DNA from: an uncultured Acetatifactor sp.
GTDB taxonomy: Bacteria; Bacillota; Clostridia; Lachnospirales; Lachnospiraceae
Assembly: GCA_949840885.1 (NCBI GenBank)
Contig: CATKYJ010000006.1
Coordinates: forward strand, 92,915-156,914
Direction of reading: 5' to 3'
Length of the DNA stretch: 64,000 bases
The notes under the pieces are model-generated. The model saw only the letters and a program-made list of their open reading frames with translations. It was not told the DNA's origin and made no database searches. Shown piece by piece: positions 52,148 to 60,817 of the stretch. The translations under genes were made by a program, and so were the position numbers. Position 1 is the stretch's first letter. Every line of letters starts with the position of its first letter.

Positions 52148-53515
52148 TCACTGCTCGCCCGCGCATTCATGAAAGCGGCCCAGATAATTTAAGCTGTCCT
52201 TGGGATGCCGGGTCTGGGTGGTTCTGTCCACGGCCACCAGGCCAAAGGTCATGGAGTAGCCTTTCTGCCATTCGAAATTGTCCAGAAGACTCCAGTAGAA
52301 GTAGCCTTTTACCGCAAGCCCCTCCTCCAGGCAGGATTTTACACCGGAGAGGGCGGTCTGAATGAAAGCGACTCTGCGGGTGTCGTCCGCGGTGGCGATG
52401 CCGTTCTCTGTCACCAGCAGATCTTTTCTGAAATCCTTTGCCACACGGCGGATGACGTTTGCAAGCGCTTCGGGATAGAATTCATAGTCCATCTGGGTCA
52501 GCTCCGCGCCCTCCGGGGCAGGCAGCGTACCGGAGGCGTCTATACGGGTGCGCGTATAGTTCTGTACGCCCAGGAAATCATCGTCCTCTATGGCGGGGAG
52601 ATAATGGAGGAATTCGTCATCCCACTCCTCCCCGGCCCTCTCTTCGCCGCCGGGGAGGGCCTGGATATCGTGGAGGCTTAAGGTCAGCCCTACCTGAATG
52701 TGGGGAGCCAGTTCGCGGATGACGGCCCGGGCCGCCTTGTGGGCCTCCATGACGATTTCATCTCCATGCGGCGTCCGGGGACTGGTAAAGGTCTCGGTTT
52801 TGGGGACGCCGAAGAGCTCCATGCGCTCGGCCTCGGCGGCTTTCTGGTTGGCCATCATCTTCTCCAAGTTCAGGCCCATCTGCACGGTGGTGTCTTTCGC
52901 CTTGTCGGGCTGCTGCCTGTCCTGTGCGGCGTCATCGCTTTTGCCGGCGGGCACCTGCCCACCCTGGGCTCCGGCAGCCTGCATCTTGGCCATCATCTGC
53001 TGCATGTAGCGTTTGGCGATGGCTGCTACCTGTATCCCCATGTTGGCCTCATTGATGGTGCATACATAGCGCAGGTCATTTCCCAGGCGTTCTATCACAT
53101 AGCGGGTATAGCGGGCAAAATAGCCAGGGGTCTCGTCGGATTCCCAGCCGCCTTTGGAGATGAGCCATCTGGGGCTGGTGAAGTGGAGCAGGGTGACCAT
53201 GGGCTCGATGCCGTTTTCCCGGCAGGATCTGATGACGTTTCTGTAGTGGGAGATCTCCGCCTCGTCAAACTGTCCCTCCTGGGGCTCTATGCGGGCCCAC
53301 TCCACGGAGAAGCGGTAAGCGTTCAGGCCCGCCTGCGCCATCAGGCGGATGTCCTCCTCATAGCGGTGGTAATGGTCCACCGCATCGCCGCTGGGCTCCA
53401 GAAAGTCCGTATGTACCATATGCTCCTGGGCCCAGTAGTCGCTGTGGATATTGCCCCCTTCCACCTGATGGGCCGCTGTGGCGGCGCCGACAAAAAAGTC
53501 TTTATCAAATGTCAT
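52148..53515 (-). CDS. family 1 glycoside hydrolase (beta-glucosidase type)
   Basis: A 455-aa retaining beta-glycosidase. N-terminus FFVGAATAAHQVEGG, acid/base Glu156 in INEAN (normally NEP), nucleophile Glu370 in VTENG, and WSLLDNFEW near the C-terminus. Residues about 166-215 hold an extra Met/Ala/Gln/Lys-rich hydrophilic insertion not expected in the family, inside the barrel region after the acid/base. No signal peptide. AGGAGG precedes the ATG at 53515. It is first in the minus-strand pair with GH43. Confidence 0.92.
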   Translation of the reverse strand: MTFDKDFFVGAATAAHQVEGGNIHSDYWAQEHMVHTDFLEPSGDAVDHYHRYEEDIRLMAQAGLNAYRFSVEWARIEPQEGQFDEAEISHYRNVIRSCRENGIEPMVTLLHFTSPRWLISKGGWESDETPGYFARYTRYVIERLGNDLRYVCTINEANMGIQVAAIAKRYMQQMMAKMQAAGAQGGQVPAGKSDDAAQDRQQPDKAKDTTVQMGLNLEKMMANQKAAEAERMELFGVPKTETFTSPRTPHGDEIVMEAHKAARAVIRELAPHIQVGLTLSLHDIQALPGGEERAGEEWDDEFLHYLPAIEDDDFLGVQNYTRTRIDASGTLPAPEGAELTQMDYEFYPEALANVIRRVAKDFRKDLLVTENGIATADDTRRVAFIQTALSGVKSCLEEGLAVKGYFYWSLLDNFEWQKGYSMTFGLVAVDRTTQTRHPKDSLNYLGRFHECAGEQ

Positions 53516-53891
53516 GGCATGTCCTCCTTGCTGGAAATAAGTATTCTTTCTAATCTAAGTATGACACAAATGCCGTGGCGGCGAAAGTAGGAAATGGCGT
53601 AATTTTTTGAAAATACAGGAATTCTTTTAAAGATACACGAATTTTTGCACAAAATCCTGAATTATTGTATTTCCGGCAGACTTGCAATTCGGTATAATGG
53701 TAACATTCAGACGCCGCTTTCCGCGAAGTCAAAATTGCGTCTTTATGCGATTTTGCGAGGTCTGCGGGCGCCAAAATACATTTACTTTGCGCTTTATGAC
53801 CATGGAATGCTTGTGCATCAGTGTAACAGTTCAGTGACCTGCCTGAACCGTTATTATAATAGTCAAAACCGATGGTACGGAGGAACGAATT
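53516..53891. other. divergent intergenic region between GH1 and GH43
   Basis: A 376-bp gap with a possible plus-strand promoter (TTCAGT, then TATTATAAT about 53850). AT-rich stretches could hold a minus-strand promoter, but I could not fix its boxes. No ORF with a ribosome site or homology was found. Confidence 0.4.
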
Positions 53892-55245
53892 TTGGAGAAA
53901 GATAAGGAGACATACCAGAACAGGAGGAACCCCATTCTGCCGCTCGGGCATCACATCCCGGACGTGGAAGCGCATGTGATGCCGGATGGGATGTTATATC
54001 TCTATGGCAGCTATGACAACCAGGAGGACGCATACTGCAGCGGGAAATACCATGTGGTGTCCACGCCGGATATGGAGCACTGGACAGTGCATGGAACCGC
54101 TCTGGAGGGGAGCCGGATTCCTTGGTTCGGCGATACGGATGCCCCGAAATATCCCGGCGTGGATTGGAGCCATCCCACGCCTTTCATTAGAAAGCTGTTT
54201 GCCGGGATGGAGGCACGTGCCGCGGAAGAAAAGTGCGCCGCGGAGGAGAAGCGTCCTTTGCCGCTTTTGTTCGCGCCGGATGCCGTATACAAGGACGGGA
54301 AATATTATCTGTATTTCTGCATGTCGGACGACAGTGAGGGAGTGGCCGTGTCCAACAGACCCCAGGGACCCTTTGAAAATCCCGTACAGCTTCCCTGCGG
54401 AGGAATCGACCCGGCTGTCTTCCTTGACGAGGACGGGCAGGCCTATCTGTACTGGGGGCAGTTCTACTCCCATGGCGTAAGGCTGAATTCGGACATGGTC
54501 TCCTTTGATCGGGGGGGAAATCGTGGATGGGCTGGTAACGGAGGAAGAGCATTTTTTCCATGAGGGCTCTTCCATGCGGAAGATAGGCGAGACTTACTAT
54601 TATGTCTATGCGGATATGGAGCGGGGAAAGCCTACGGCGCTGGGCTACGCCACCGGCCAATCGCCGCTGGGGCCTTTCCAATACCAGGGAATCATCATTG
54701 ACAATGAGGGATGCGACCCTGGCAGCTGGAATAATCACGGCTCCATCCAATGCTTCCATGGGCAGTGGTATGTATTCTACCATCGCAGCAGCAGGGGCGG
54801 AAGACTCCACAGGAGGCTCTGCATTGAGCCCATCCAGATTATGGAGGACGGCAGGATTTCCGAGGTGAAGATGACCTCCCAGGGGGCGGGCGAGCCCTTT
54901 GTGCCGGGAGAGAGGATTCTGGGCTATCAGGCCTGCGGACTCAAAGGCTGCTGTTACATCGATGCGGATGCAGATTACGGGGAGAAGCTGGCCCATATCT
55001 GCCAGGGGGATGAGGCGGTCTTTCGGTATGTAAGGAGCGGGGACGGCTGGAAAGAGATAGGGATGCGCTGCAATGGCAGTGGAGAGATAGAGGTATATTT
55101 CGGCCACAGGCTGGCAGGGACAGTGAATGTGGAGCAGGGAGAGTGCCGGTGCGGCGCTTTCGCCATGGAAGCGGGGGAGTATGAGCTTACACTGAAATTT
55201 AGGAAATCCCAGGGGCTGGAAGTGTTGGAAATCATATTATATTGA
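53892..55245 (+). pseudogene. family 43 glycoside hydrolase split by one extra G in a G7 run
   Basis: Two overlapping frames together form one GH43 protein of about 450 aa. The first runs from a TTG start at 53892 (GGAGG 8 bases upstream) with HIPDVEAHVMPDGMLYLYGSYDN and GGIDPAVFLDEDGQAYLYWGQ, then hits junk after 54510. The second continues with EEHFFHEGSSMRKIGETYYYVYAD and a C-terminal sandwich domain. Removing one G from positions 54511-54517 restores a single frame reading FDRGEIVDGLVTEEE. It could be a true frameshift, a phase-variable switch, or a sequencing error. An AAEEK-type duplication lies at 54219-54251. Confidence 0.85.
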
Positions 55246-55379
55246 GGCTTTGGTCAGAGACCCATGAGCGCGGATGGCATAGGAGAAAAGCGCAGAGGCT
55301 GGAATCCATCATTATTATAGAGGTTTTGTCCAGGGATTCGCAGGCGCGTATGATATGGGGGAAAATCACAGGGTTGCCG
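55228..55379 (+). repeat. degenerate ~76-bp tandem duplication after GH43
   Basis: TATTGAGGCTTTGGTCAGAG (55240) and its relative GAGGTTTTGTCCAGGG (55320) begin two copies that share gapped matches over about 70 bases, e.g. GAGCGCGGATGGCATAGGAG against AGGCGCGTATGATATGGGGG. The first copy includes the GH43 stop codon. Identity is only moderate by eye. Confidence 0.55.
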
Positions 55380-55457
55380 GTGAGGGGCTCTATGCTGTGA
55401 GGTATAAGGTAAGGATCTGCAGGTGCAGAGAACATAGGGAAAAGAGGAGAGATTGGC

Positions 55458-57908
55458 ATGAGAAAAGTGATTTCATTAAATCAGGGCTGGAAATTTTATC
55501 AGAACGGACAGTGCAGCGATGTAGATCTGCCCCACACCTGGAACGCGGCGGACGGCCAGGACGGAGGCAACGATTACTTCCGCGGCACCTGTCAGTACGT
55601 GCGGGAACTGGAAAAGCCTGCCGCAGAGCCTGGGAGCCAGGTCTGGCTGGAGGTGAAAGGCGCGGCCATGACGGCGGAGGTATCCTTAAACGGAGAGACG
55701 CTGGCTCACCACCAGGGGGGATATTCTGCGTTTCGGGTGAATCTCACGGAGCATCTGCGGGACGGCGGGAATCAGCTGGCCGTCTCCGTGGACAACAGCG
55801 ACAATGACAGGGTCTACCCTCAGAAAGCGGACTTCACTTTCTACGGCGGCCTGTACCGGGACGTGAACCTGATTATCGTTCCCGCAGCCCATTTCGACCT
55901 TTCCTACTGCGGCGCGCCTGGCATCAAGGTGACGCCGGAGGTGGATTTGACCACAGGCTCCGCTAAGGTCACCGTGGAGACCTGGCAGACAGGGGAGGGG
56001 AATGTGACGGTGTCTCTGGAGGGCTGGGGATCCGTAGCGGACGGCAGCGAAAAGGAGACGGCGGGCAAGGGGCAGGAAGCGGACAACATCCGGGCGGCAG
56101 CCGACGCAGATGCAGACGCAGCCTCAACCGCAGAGATTGCCTGCCGGACAGTTGTATCAGAGAACGGTCACGCCCTGGCAGTGTTCGAGATCCAGAATGT
56201 CCGTCCCTGGGACGGCGTAGACGATCCCTACCTGTACATCGCCAGGGCAGCGCTGGAGAGCGGCGACGAAATAAGCGCCCGCTTCGGCTGCCGGAAGTTC
56301 GAGATCGACCCTCAGAAAGGATTCCTGTTAAACGGCCGCAGTTACCCCCTGCGGGGCGTCAGCCGCCACCAGGACTGCAAGGGGGCGGGCAACGCTCTGA
56401 CCCCGGAGCACCACAGGCGGGACATGGAGATCGTCCGGGAGATCGGCGCCAACACTCTGCGCCTGGCCCATTACCAGCACGCCCAGGAATTCTACGACCT
56501 CTGCGATGAGGAGGGCATCGTGGTCTGGGCGGAGATTCCCTATATCACCATGCACATGAACAACGGCAGGGACAATACCCTGACGCAGATGGAAGAGCTG
56601 ATCGCCCAGTGCTACAACCATCCCTCCATCGCGGTCTGGGGGCTGAGCAACGAGATCACCGCCGCCAGCGCCGTGAACGAGAACCTGCTGGAGAATCACC
56701 GGCTGTTAAACGATCTGTGCCACCGGATGGACGCAACCCGCCTTACCACCATGGCCAACGTGTTCATGCTGGAGACGGACAGCCCTATCCTGGAGATTCC
56801 GGACGTGAACAGCTACAATCTGTACTTTGGCTGGTATCTGGGGGAGCTGGAGCAGAATGAGGAGTTCTTCGATGAGTATCACAGCAAATATCCTGACCGC
56901 CCCATCGGCTTCTCAGAATACGGCGCGGATGCCAATCCCCGGTTCCAGAACAGCGCGCCGGAGAAAGGGGACTATACGGAGAGCTACCAGGCTCTGTACC
57001 ATGAGCATATCCTGGACATGATTGAAGCGCGTCCCTGGCTGTGGGCCACCCATGTGTGGAATCTGTTCGACTTTGCGGCGGATGGCCGCGATGAGGGCGG
57101 GAAGCACGGGGAGAACCAGAAAGGCCTGGTGACTTTTGACAGACAGACCAGAAAAGACGCTTTCTACCTCTATAAGGCGGCCTGGAACAGGGAGCCCATG
57201 GTACATATCTGCGGCCGCAGGTACATAGACCGGGCGGAGGACATGACGGAGGTCAAGGTCTATTCCAATGCGGAGGAGGTGGCTCTGTACATGGACGGGA
57301 AGCTCTTCGGCACCAAACAGGGCAGGCGGGTATTCCGATTCCAGGTGCCCATTTCCGGGGAGCACTCCATCGAAGCCCGAGCGAAATTCCCTGATGGCAT
57401 GTCCGCAGACGGCAGTGGAATACAAGCTGGCGGAACGGGAAACCATGGCTGGGGGAAACAGCCCGGCGGAGCGGGAAGCTGCGAACAGGGACAGAAGACC
57501 AGACAAAAAGAAGATGGACATGTAGCAAAACTGCCTGACGGAACAGTAGAGGTTTCTGACAGAATCACTGTGCGCAGGGCCCGGACTGAGAATCCGGACT
57601 ATATCTTCGTGAAGAAACAGGATGTGGTCAACTGGTTCGACCAGGACGATTTCGATCCGGATTGCTTCTCTGTCTCCGACACCCTGGCAGACCTGCGGGC
57701 CAATCCGGAGGCAGGAGCCATCGTGAACCAGATGATGGAAAAGGGCGCGGCCTCCCGGGGAGACGTGGCGGAGGCGGTAAAGGACAATCCCGGCCTCCAG
57801 CGCATGCTGGGCAGGATGACGCTGATCAGCCTCTTAAAACAGGCGGGGAACATTGAGGAAGAAACGATAAAACAGTTGAACCGGGTCTTACAGAAGATTA
57901 AAAAATAA
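55458..57908 (+). CDS. family 2 glycoside hydrolase (beta-galactosidase type)
   Basis: An 816-aa enzyme. The jelly-roll domain (LPHTWNAADGQD, YFRGTCQY) is followed by an immunoglobulin domain, then the barrel with acid/base Glu399 in GLSNEIT and nucleophile Glu487 in GFSEYGAD. Two hydrophilic low-complexity insertions interrupt the non-catalytic parts (about residues 192-222 and 650-700). The last ~80 residues form a helical add-on (SVSDTLADLRANPEAGAIV ...). No signal peptide. GAGGAGAG precedes ATG. It is downstream of the GH43 and upstream of an isomerase/epimerase, probably one operon. Confidence 0.92.
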   Translation: MRKVISLNQGWKFYQNGQCSDVDLPHTWNAADGQDGGNDYFRGTCQYVRELEKPAAEPGSQVWLEVKGAAMTAEVSLNGETLAHHQGGYSAFRVNLTEHLRDGGNQLAVSVDNSDNDRVYPQKADFTFYGGLYRDVNLIIVPAAHFDLSYCGAPGIKVTPEVDLTTGSAKVTVETWQTGEGNVTVSLEGWGSVADGSEKETAGKGQEADNIRAAADADADAASTAEIACRTVVSENGHALAVFEIQNVRPWDGVDDPYLYIARAALESGDEISARFGCRKFEIDPQKGFLLNGRSYPLRGVSRHQDCKGAGNALTPEHHRRDMEIVREIGANTLRLAHYQHAQEFYDLCDEEGIVVWAEIPYITMHMNNGRDNTLTQMEELIAQCYNHPSIAVWGLSNEITAASAVNENLLENHRLLNDLCHRMDATRLTTMANVFMLETDSPILEIPDVNSYNLYFGWYLGELEQNEEFFDEYHSKYPDRPIGFSEYGADANPRFQNSAPEKGDYTESYQALYHEHILDMIEARPWLWATHVWNLFDFAADGRDEGGKHGENQKGLVTFDRQTRKDAFYLYKAAWNREPMVHICGRRYIDRAEDMTEVKVYSNAEEVALYMDGKLFGTKQGRRVFRFQVPISGEHSIEARAKFPDGMSADGSGIQAGGTGNHGWGKQPGGAGSCEQGQKTRQKEDGHVAKLPDGTVEVSDRITVRRARTENPDYIFVKKQDVVNWFDQDDFDPDCFSVSDTLADLRANPEAGAIVNQMMEKGAASRGDVAEAVKDNPGLQRMLGRMTLISLLKQAGNIEEETIKQLNRVLQKIKK

Positions 57909-58038
57909 GACCGGCGGAGCGCCACAGCATAGCAGGGAACTGTGAATATGGCATAAGGAACACCTGGAAAAGGTGGAACCGGGGCTTGGCTAACAGAAAA
58001 CAGATGGCAGATGAGCATGGAGTAAGGAGGCAGAAGAC

Positions 58039-58884
58039 ATGCCGGTAAAAGCAGTACAGCAGATTATGCTGGGAACAGTGACGGCAAACGAAGCGCAGGC
58101 CAGGGATACCCTGGCGGCAATCAGGAAAGCGGGATACGGCGGAATCGAATTGAACGGCTTCATGATACGCCCCACAGGCCTTATGGTGCGCATGATGACG
58201 AAAATGGCTGGGATGCCCGTGGGCAGGGGCGGCAGGCTGGACTGGGCTGCCCTGGTGAAAGAGGCAGGGCTGTCCGTGGTGAGCGTGCATGAGGATCTGG
58301 GAACCATCCGCAGGGAGACTTCCACCGTGATAGAAGAGGCCAAGAAATTCGGTACGAAATATATCGTAGTGACTGGCATGTACCGGTTCGACTATTCTGA
58401 CAGGGCTGCGGTAAGCGGCCTTGCCAGAGATCTGAACCAGGCGGGAAGGGAGCTTAGACAGGGAGGCATAGCGCTGCTATACCACAACCACAACTGTGAG
58501 CTGCGCAAGGTTGAAAAGGGGATGACCGCTTACCGGCTCCTGCAGGAAGAGACGGATCCGGAATATGTGAACTTTGAGTTTGATTCCTACTGGCCTACGG
58601 AGGCGGGGGCAGATGCCCTGGCGCTGATGCGGCAGTTGGGGGACAGGATGAAGCTCTACCATATCAATGACAGGGGGACGAGGGTGACGGGTCCCTCCAT
58701 GACACCAATCCTGAAATCCGACAGCATGGAGCTGGGCTATGGGAACATGAACCTGGAAGCCCTGACAGAACAGGCTCTGACTGCAGGGGTGGACGCCATC
58801 ATCCTGGAGAGCCACAAGAACTGGGCGGATAAGTCCCCCCTGAATTCCATCCGGCTCTCCGCGGAGTTCCTGGAAAGGGTGTAA
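58039..58884 (+). CDS. sugar phosphate isomerase/epimerase-type TIM-barrel protein
   Basis: A 281-aa protein of the xylose-isomerase-like TIM-barrel superfamily (IolE/IolI/YcjR group), which isomerises, epimerises or dehydrates sugars using a metal ion. Segments: GYGGIELNGF, VVSVHEDLG, LLYHNHNCEL and EFDSYWPTEAG, followed by KLYHINDRG and ILESHKNWA, supplying the expected Glu/Asp/His metal ligands. AAGGAGG lies 10 bases upstream. It ends the GH43-GH2 group, so it may process the released sugar in keto form. The substrate is unknown. Confidence 0.88.
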   Translation: MPVKAVQQIMLGTVTANEAQARDTLAAIRKAGYGGIELNGFMIRPTGLMVRMMTKMAGMPVGRGGRLDWAALVKEAGLSVVSVHEDLGTIRRETSTVIEEAKKFGTKYIVVTGMYRFDYSDRAAVSGLARDLNQAGRELRQGGIALLYHNHNCELRKVEKGMTAYRLLQEETDPEYVNFEFDSYWPTEAGADALALMRQLGDRMKLYHINDRGTRVTGPSMTPILKSDSMELGYGNMNLEALTEQALTAGVDAIILESHKNWADKSPLNSIRLSAEFLERV

Positions 58885-58964
58885 GCAATTGACACTATGC
58901 CTTGGGACTTTTGCCCGCGTGCAAAAGAGGGGCTTACACGGCAGGCTTTGAAAATCAATGCACG

Positions 58965-60179
58965 CTATGCTTTCCGGTTCTGCTCCCGATATTCGCTGGG
59001 CGAAATCCCGGTCTCTTTCTGGAAAATGGAGGAGAAGTAGCTCCTGGAACCAAAGCTCAGTTCATCACTGATCTCCTGGATGCTCATCCTTGTCCCTGAC
59101 AGCAGCAGCTTGGCCTGGCGGACTTTCTCCTGCTTGATATAGTCCGCCACGCTTATGCCTGTCTCCTGCTTGAATTTATGGGAGAAATAGTACTCCGTGT
59201 ATCCGGCCTCTCTCGCCAGGACGTCCATGGACAGCTTTTCCCGGATGTGCAGGGAGATGTAGTTGCAGGCGTTTCTGATCTGGGGGGACAGGTCGGAATC
59301 CGCTTTCGATTGGCGGACGCGCTGCACATAGTCCGCCAGCATGGTATTGCAGGTATTTGTGACCTCTGCGATATTCTGACAATCTTCTATCATCTGCATG
59401 TAGTAATCGTTCAGGGTATAGGCCACCGCAGGGCTTACGCCTCCCTCAATGGAAGCCCTGGAGCAGAGGGTCAGCAGCACGATAGCCGTGGACTTGGCAG
59501 AGCGCAGGGAGTCGCCGATGTCGAAGCGGGGGCCATTGCTCATGCTGTGGGAGCGGGCAATGGCATCCGCATAGTTGGGGTTCCCCTCCCGCAGCATCTT
59601 CATGAACTCCTGCTCTGCCATCCAGATGCCGCGGTGCTCCGTGGTGATCAGGTTTATCTCCTGGGAGGAGGGCGAATGACCTGGCTCCTGGGCGAAGCGG
59701 ATGTCGTTGGTGGATATTTGCTGTCCGGTGATACAGTAGTGCAGCATCACCGCGTATTGGAAGAGCTGGTTGGTGGGAATCACGGGGATGTGCTCAAAGA
59801 TCCGGAACATCCTGGCCCGGACTGCCACCGACAGATTGTGCTCCTCCAGCTTCCTGCGGATGACTTGAAAGGAATTCTTCCCGGAATAGGCAGGTCCCAG
59901 TATATGGATCTGCCTCAGGCAGTCCTCCCAATATTCAAACCCGGCGATCCAGATCAGGCCCAGCTGATCCGCAATGAACAGGGGCAGACTTTCTTTGTGC
60001 CGGATATGTTCGTGCAGATGAGCCTGGAGGTTCAGCAGGATCAATATGCCGTCACTGTCCGGGGACTGTCCCGGGACGGCAGGCTCGTTGATCAGCTGCG
60101 GCGGATAGCTGCGCAGCGAGATATCATAACAGCAGCGGATCAGCTGCTCTAAAAAGTCTAATTTATTCCGGATGTCCAT
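58965..60179 (-). CDS. AraC-family regulator with large N-terminal sensor region
   Basis: A 404-aa regulator. The first ~290 residues form a sensory region with no clear family. The C-terminal 100 residues have both AraC helix-turn-helix motifs (MDVLAREAGYTEYYFSHKFKQE and IQEISDELSFGSRSYFSSIFQKE) and end SPSEYREQ. The start at 60179 is chosen because GAGGAG then lies 7 bases upstream; longer in-frame starts exist up to 60227. It is divergent from the sugar symporter gene and convergent with the isomerase gene. Confidence 0.92.
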   Translation of the reverse strand: MDIRNKLDFLEQLIRCCYDISLRSYPPQLINEPAVPGQSPDSDGILILLNLQAHLHEHIRHKESLPLFIADQLGLIWIAGFEYWEDCLRQIHILGPAYSGKNSFQVIRRKLEEHNLSVAVRARMFRIFEHIPVIPTNQLFQYAVMLHYCITGQQISTNDIRFAQEPGHSPSSQEINLITTEHRGIWMAEQEFMKMLREGNPNYADAIARSHSMSNGPRFDIGDSLRSAKSTAIVLLTLCSRASIEGGVSPAVAYTLNDYYMQMIEDCQNIAEVTNTCNTMLADYVQRVRQSKADSDLSPQIRNACNYISLHIREKLSMDVLAREAGYTEYYFSHKFKQETGISVADYIKQEKVRQAKLLLSGTRMSIQEISDELSFGSRSYFSSIFQKETGISPSEYREQNRKA

Positions 60180-60269
60180 TTCCATGCTCCTCACCTGAAA
60201 AATCATGCTGTCATCTCCATGCGCCAACCTGCGGTGCGCCGCAGCGTTTCGCAGGTTGGCAGCAGGGCT

Positions 60270-60500
60270 TTAATCACATAGATAATCCATTAGGACTTCT
60301 TCGTCCGCCCTGTCAAAGAAGCGGATGCTGCCGCTTTTTAGCAGAGGGACGTTCTGGGCTATGGTGCAGAAGATGTATTGGCTTAAAGTGGACTTCAGGG
60401 CGATGCTGTCGCCCTCCGGCGTCTCGAAGAGTACCTCCGAGCTGCATTTTTGAACTTGTTTCAGGAAATCCATCACATTGATGTCTGTTCTGATATGCAT
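60270..60500 (-). CDS. small conserved protein of unknown function, 76 aa
   Basis: A 76-aa acidic protein: MHIRTDINVMDFLKQVQKC, then EVLFETPEGDSIALKSTLSQYIF and RFFDRADEEVLMDYL. A strong AAGGAGG site precedes ATG. Similar small proteins occur in Lachnospiraceae genomes, to my recollection, without a known role. It lies 90 bases upstream of the AraC gene on the same strand and may share its transcript. I do not assign a function. Confidence 0.75.
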   Translation of the reverse strand: MHIRTDINVMDFLKQVQKCSSEVLFETPEGDSIALKSTLSQYIFCTIAQNVPLLKSGSIRFFDRADEEVLMDYLCD

Positions 60501-60704
60501 AAGATGACCTCCTTTTTATAACTGCTTTCCGCATGACCAAAGCCGCCTGGAACTGCCACGACATAAGCTTATGGGCGCAGCGCCCGGCAGCTGCGTTTCC
60601 CAGATCGGTATAAGGGCAATTCTAGTATACATGAAATCCATGGGAGCGTGTTAAGAAATTTGGCATTTTGGAATATATTTTTTAGAAAAACACGAAAAAG
60701 TGAA

Positions 60705-60751
60705 CGGCATGCGAAATTATTTAACATGCGAAAAAGGAATCTTTGTATAAT
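60705..60751 (+). promoter_or_regulatory. promoter with direct repeats, probable AraC-type operator
   Basis: CATGCGAAA occurs at 60708 and 60725, 17 bases apart, with a weaker CACGAAAA at 60691. The second copy overlaps the -35 (TTAACA), and the -10 is a consensus TATAAT at 60746 with a long 19-base spacer. Direct repeats next to a weak -35 fit activation by the AraC protein encoded at 58965-60179. Confidence 0.6.
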
Positions 60752-60817
60752 GGAATCAGAAAGAATGAAACGTACCACGGATCTCAATCAAAAAATTTTA
60801 TGGAGGAGGGTTTCATT

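Noticed and set aside
59178..60152. Plus-strand 324-codon open frame
   Set aside because: Complement of the AraC gene at 58965-60179; no homology and no ribosome site.
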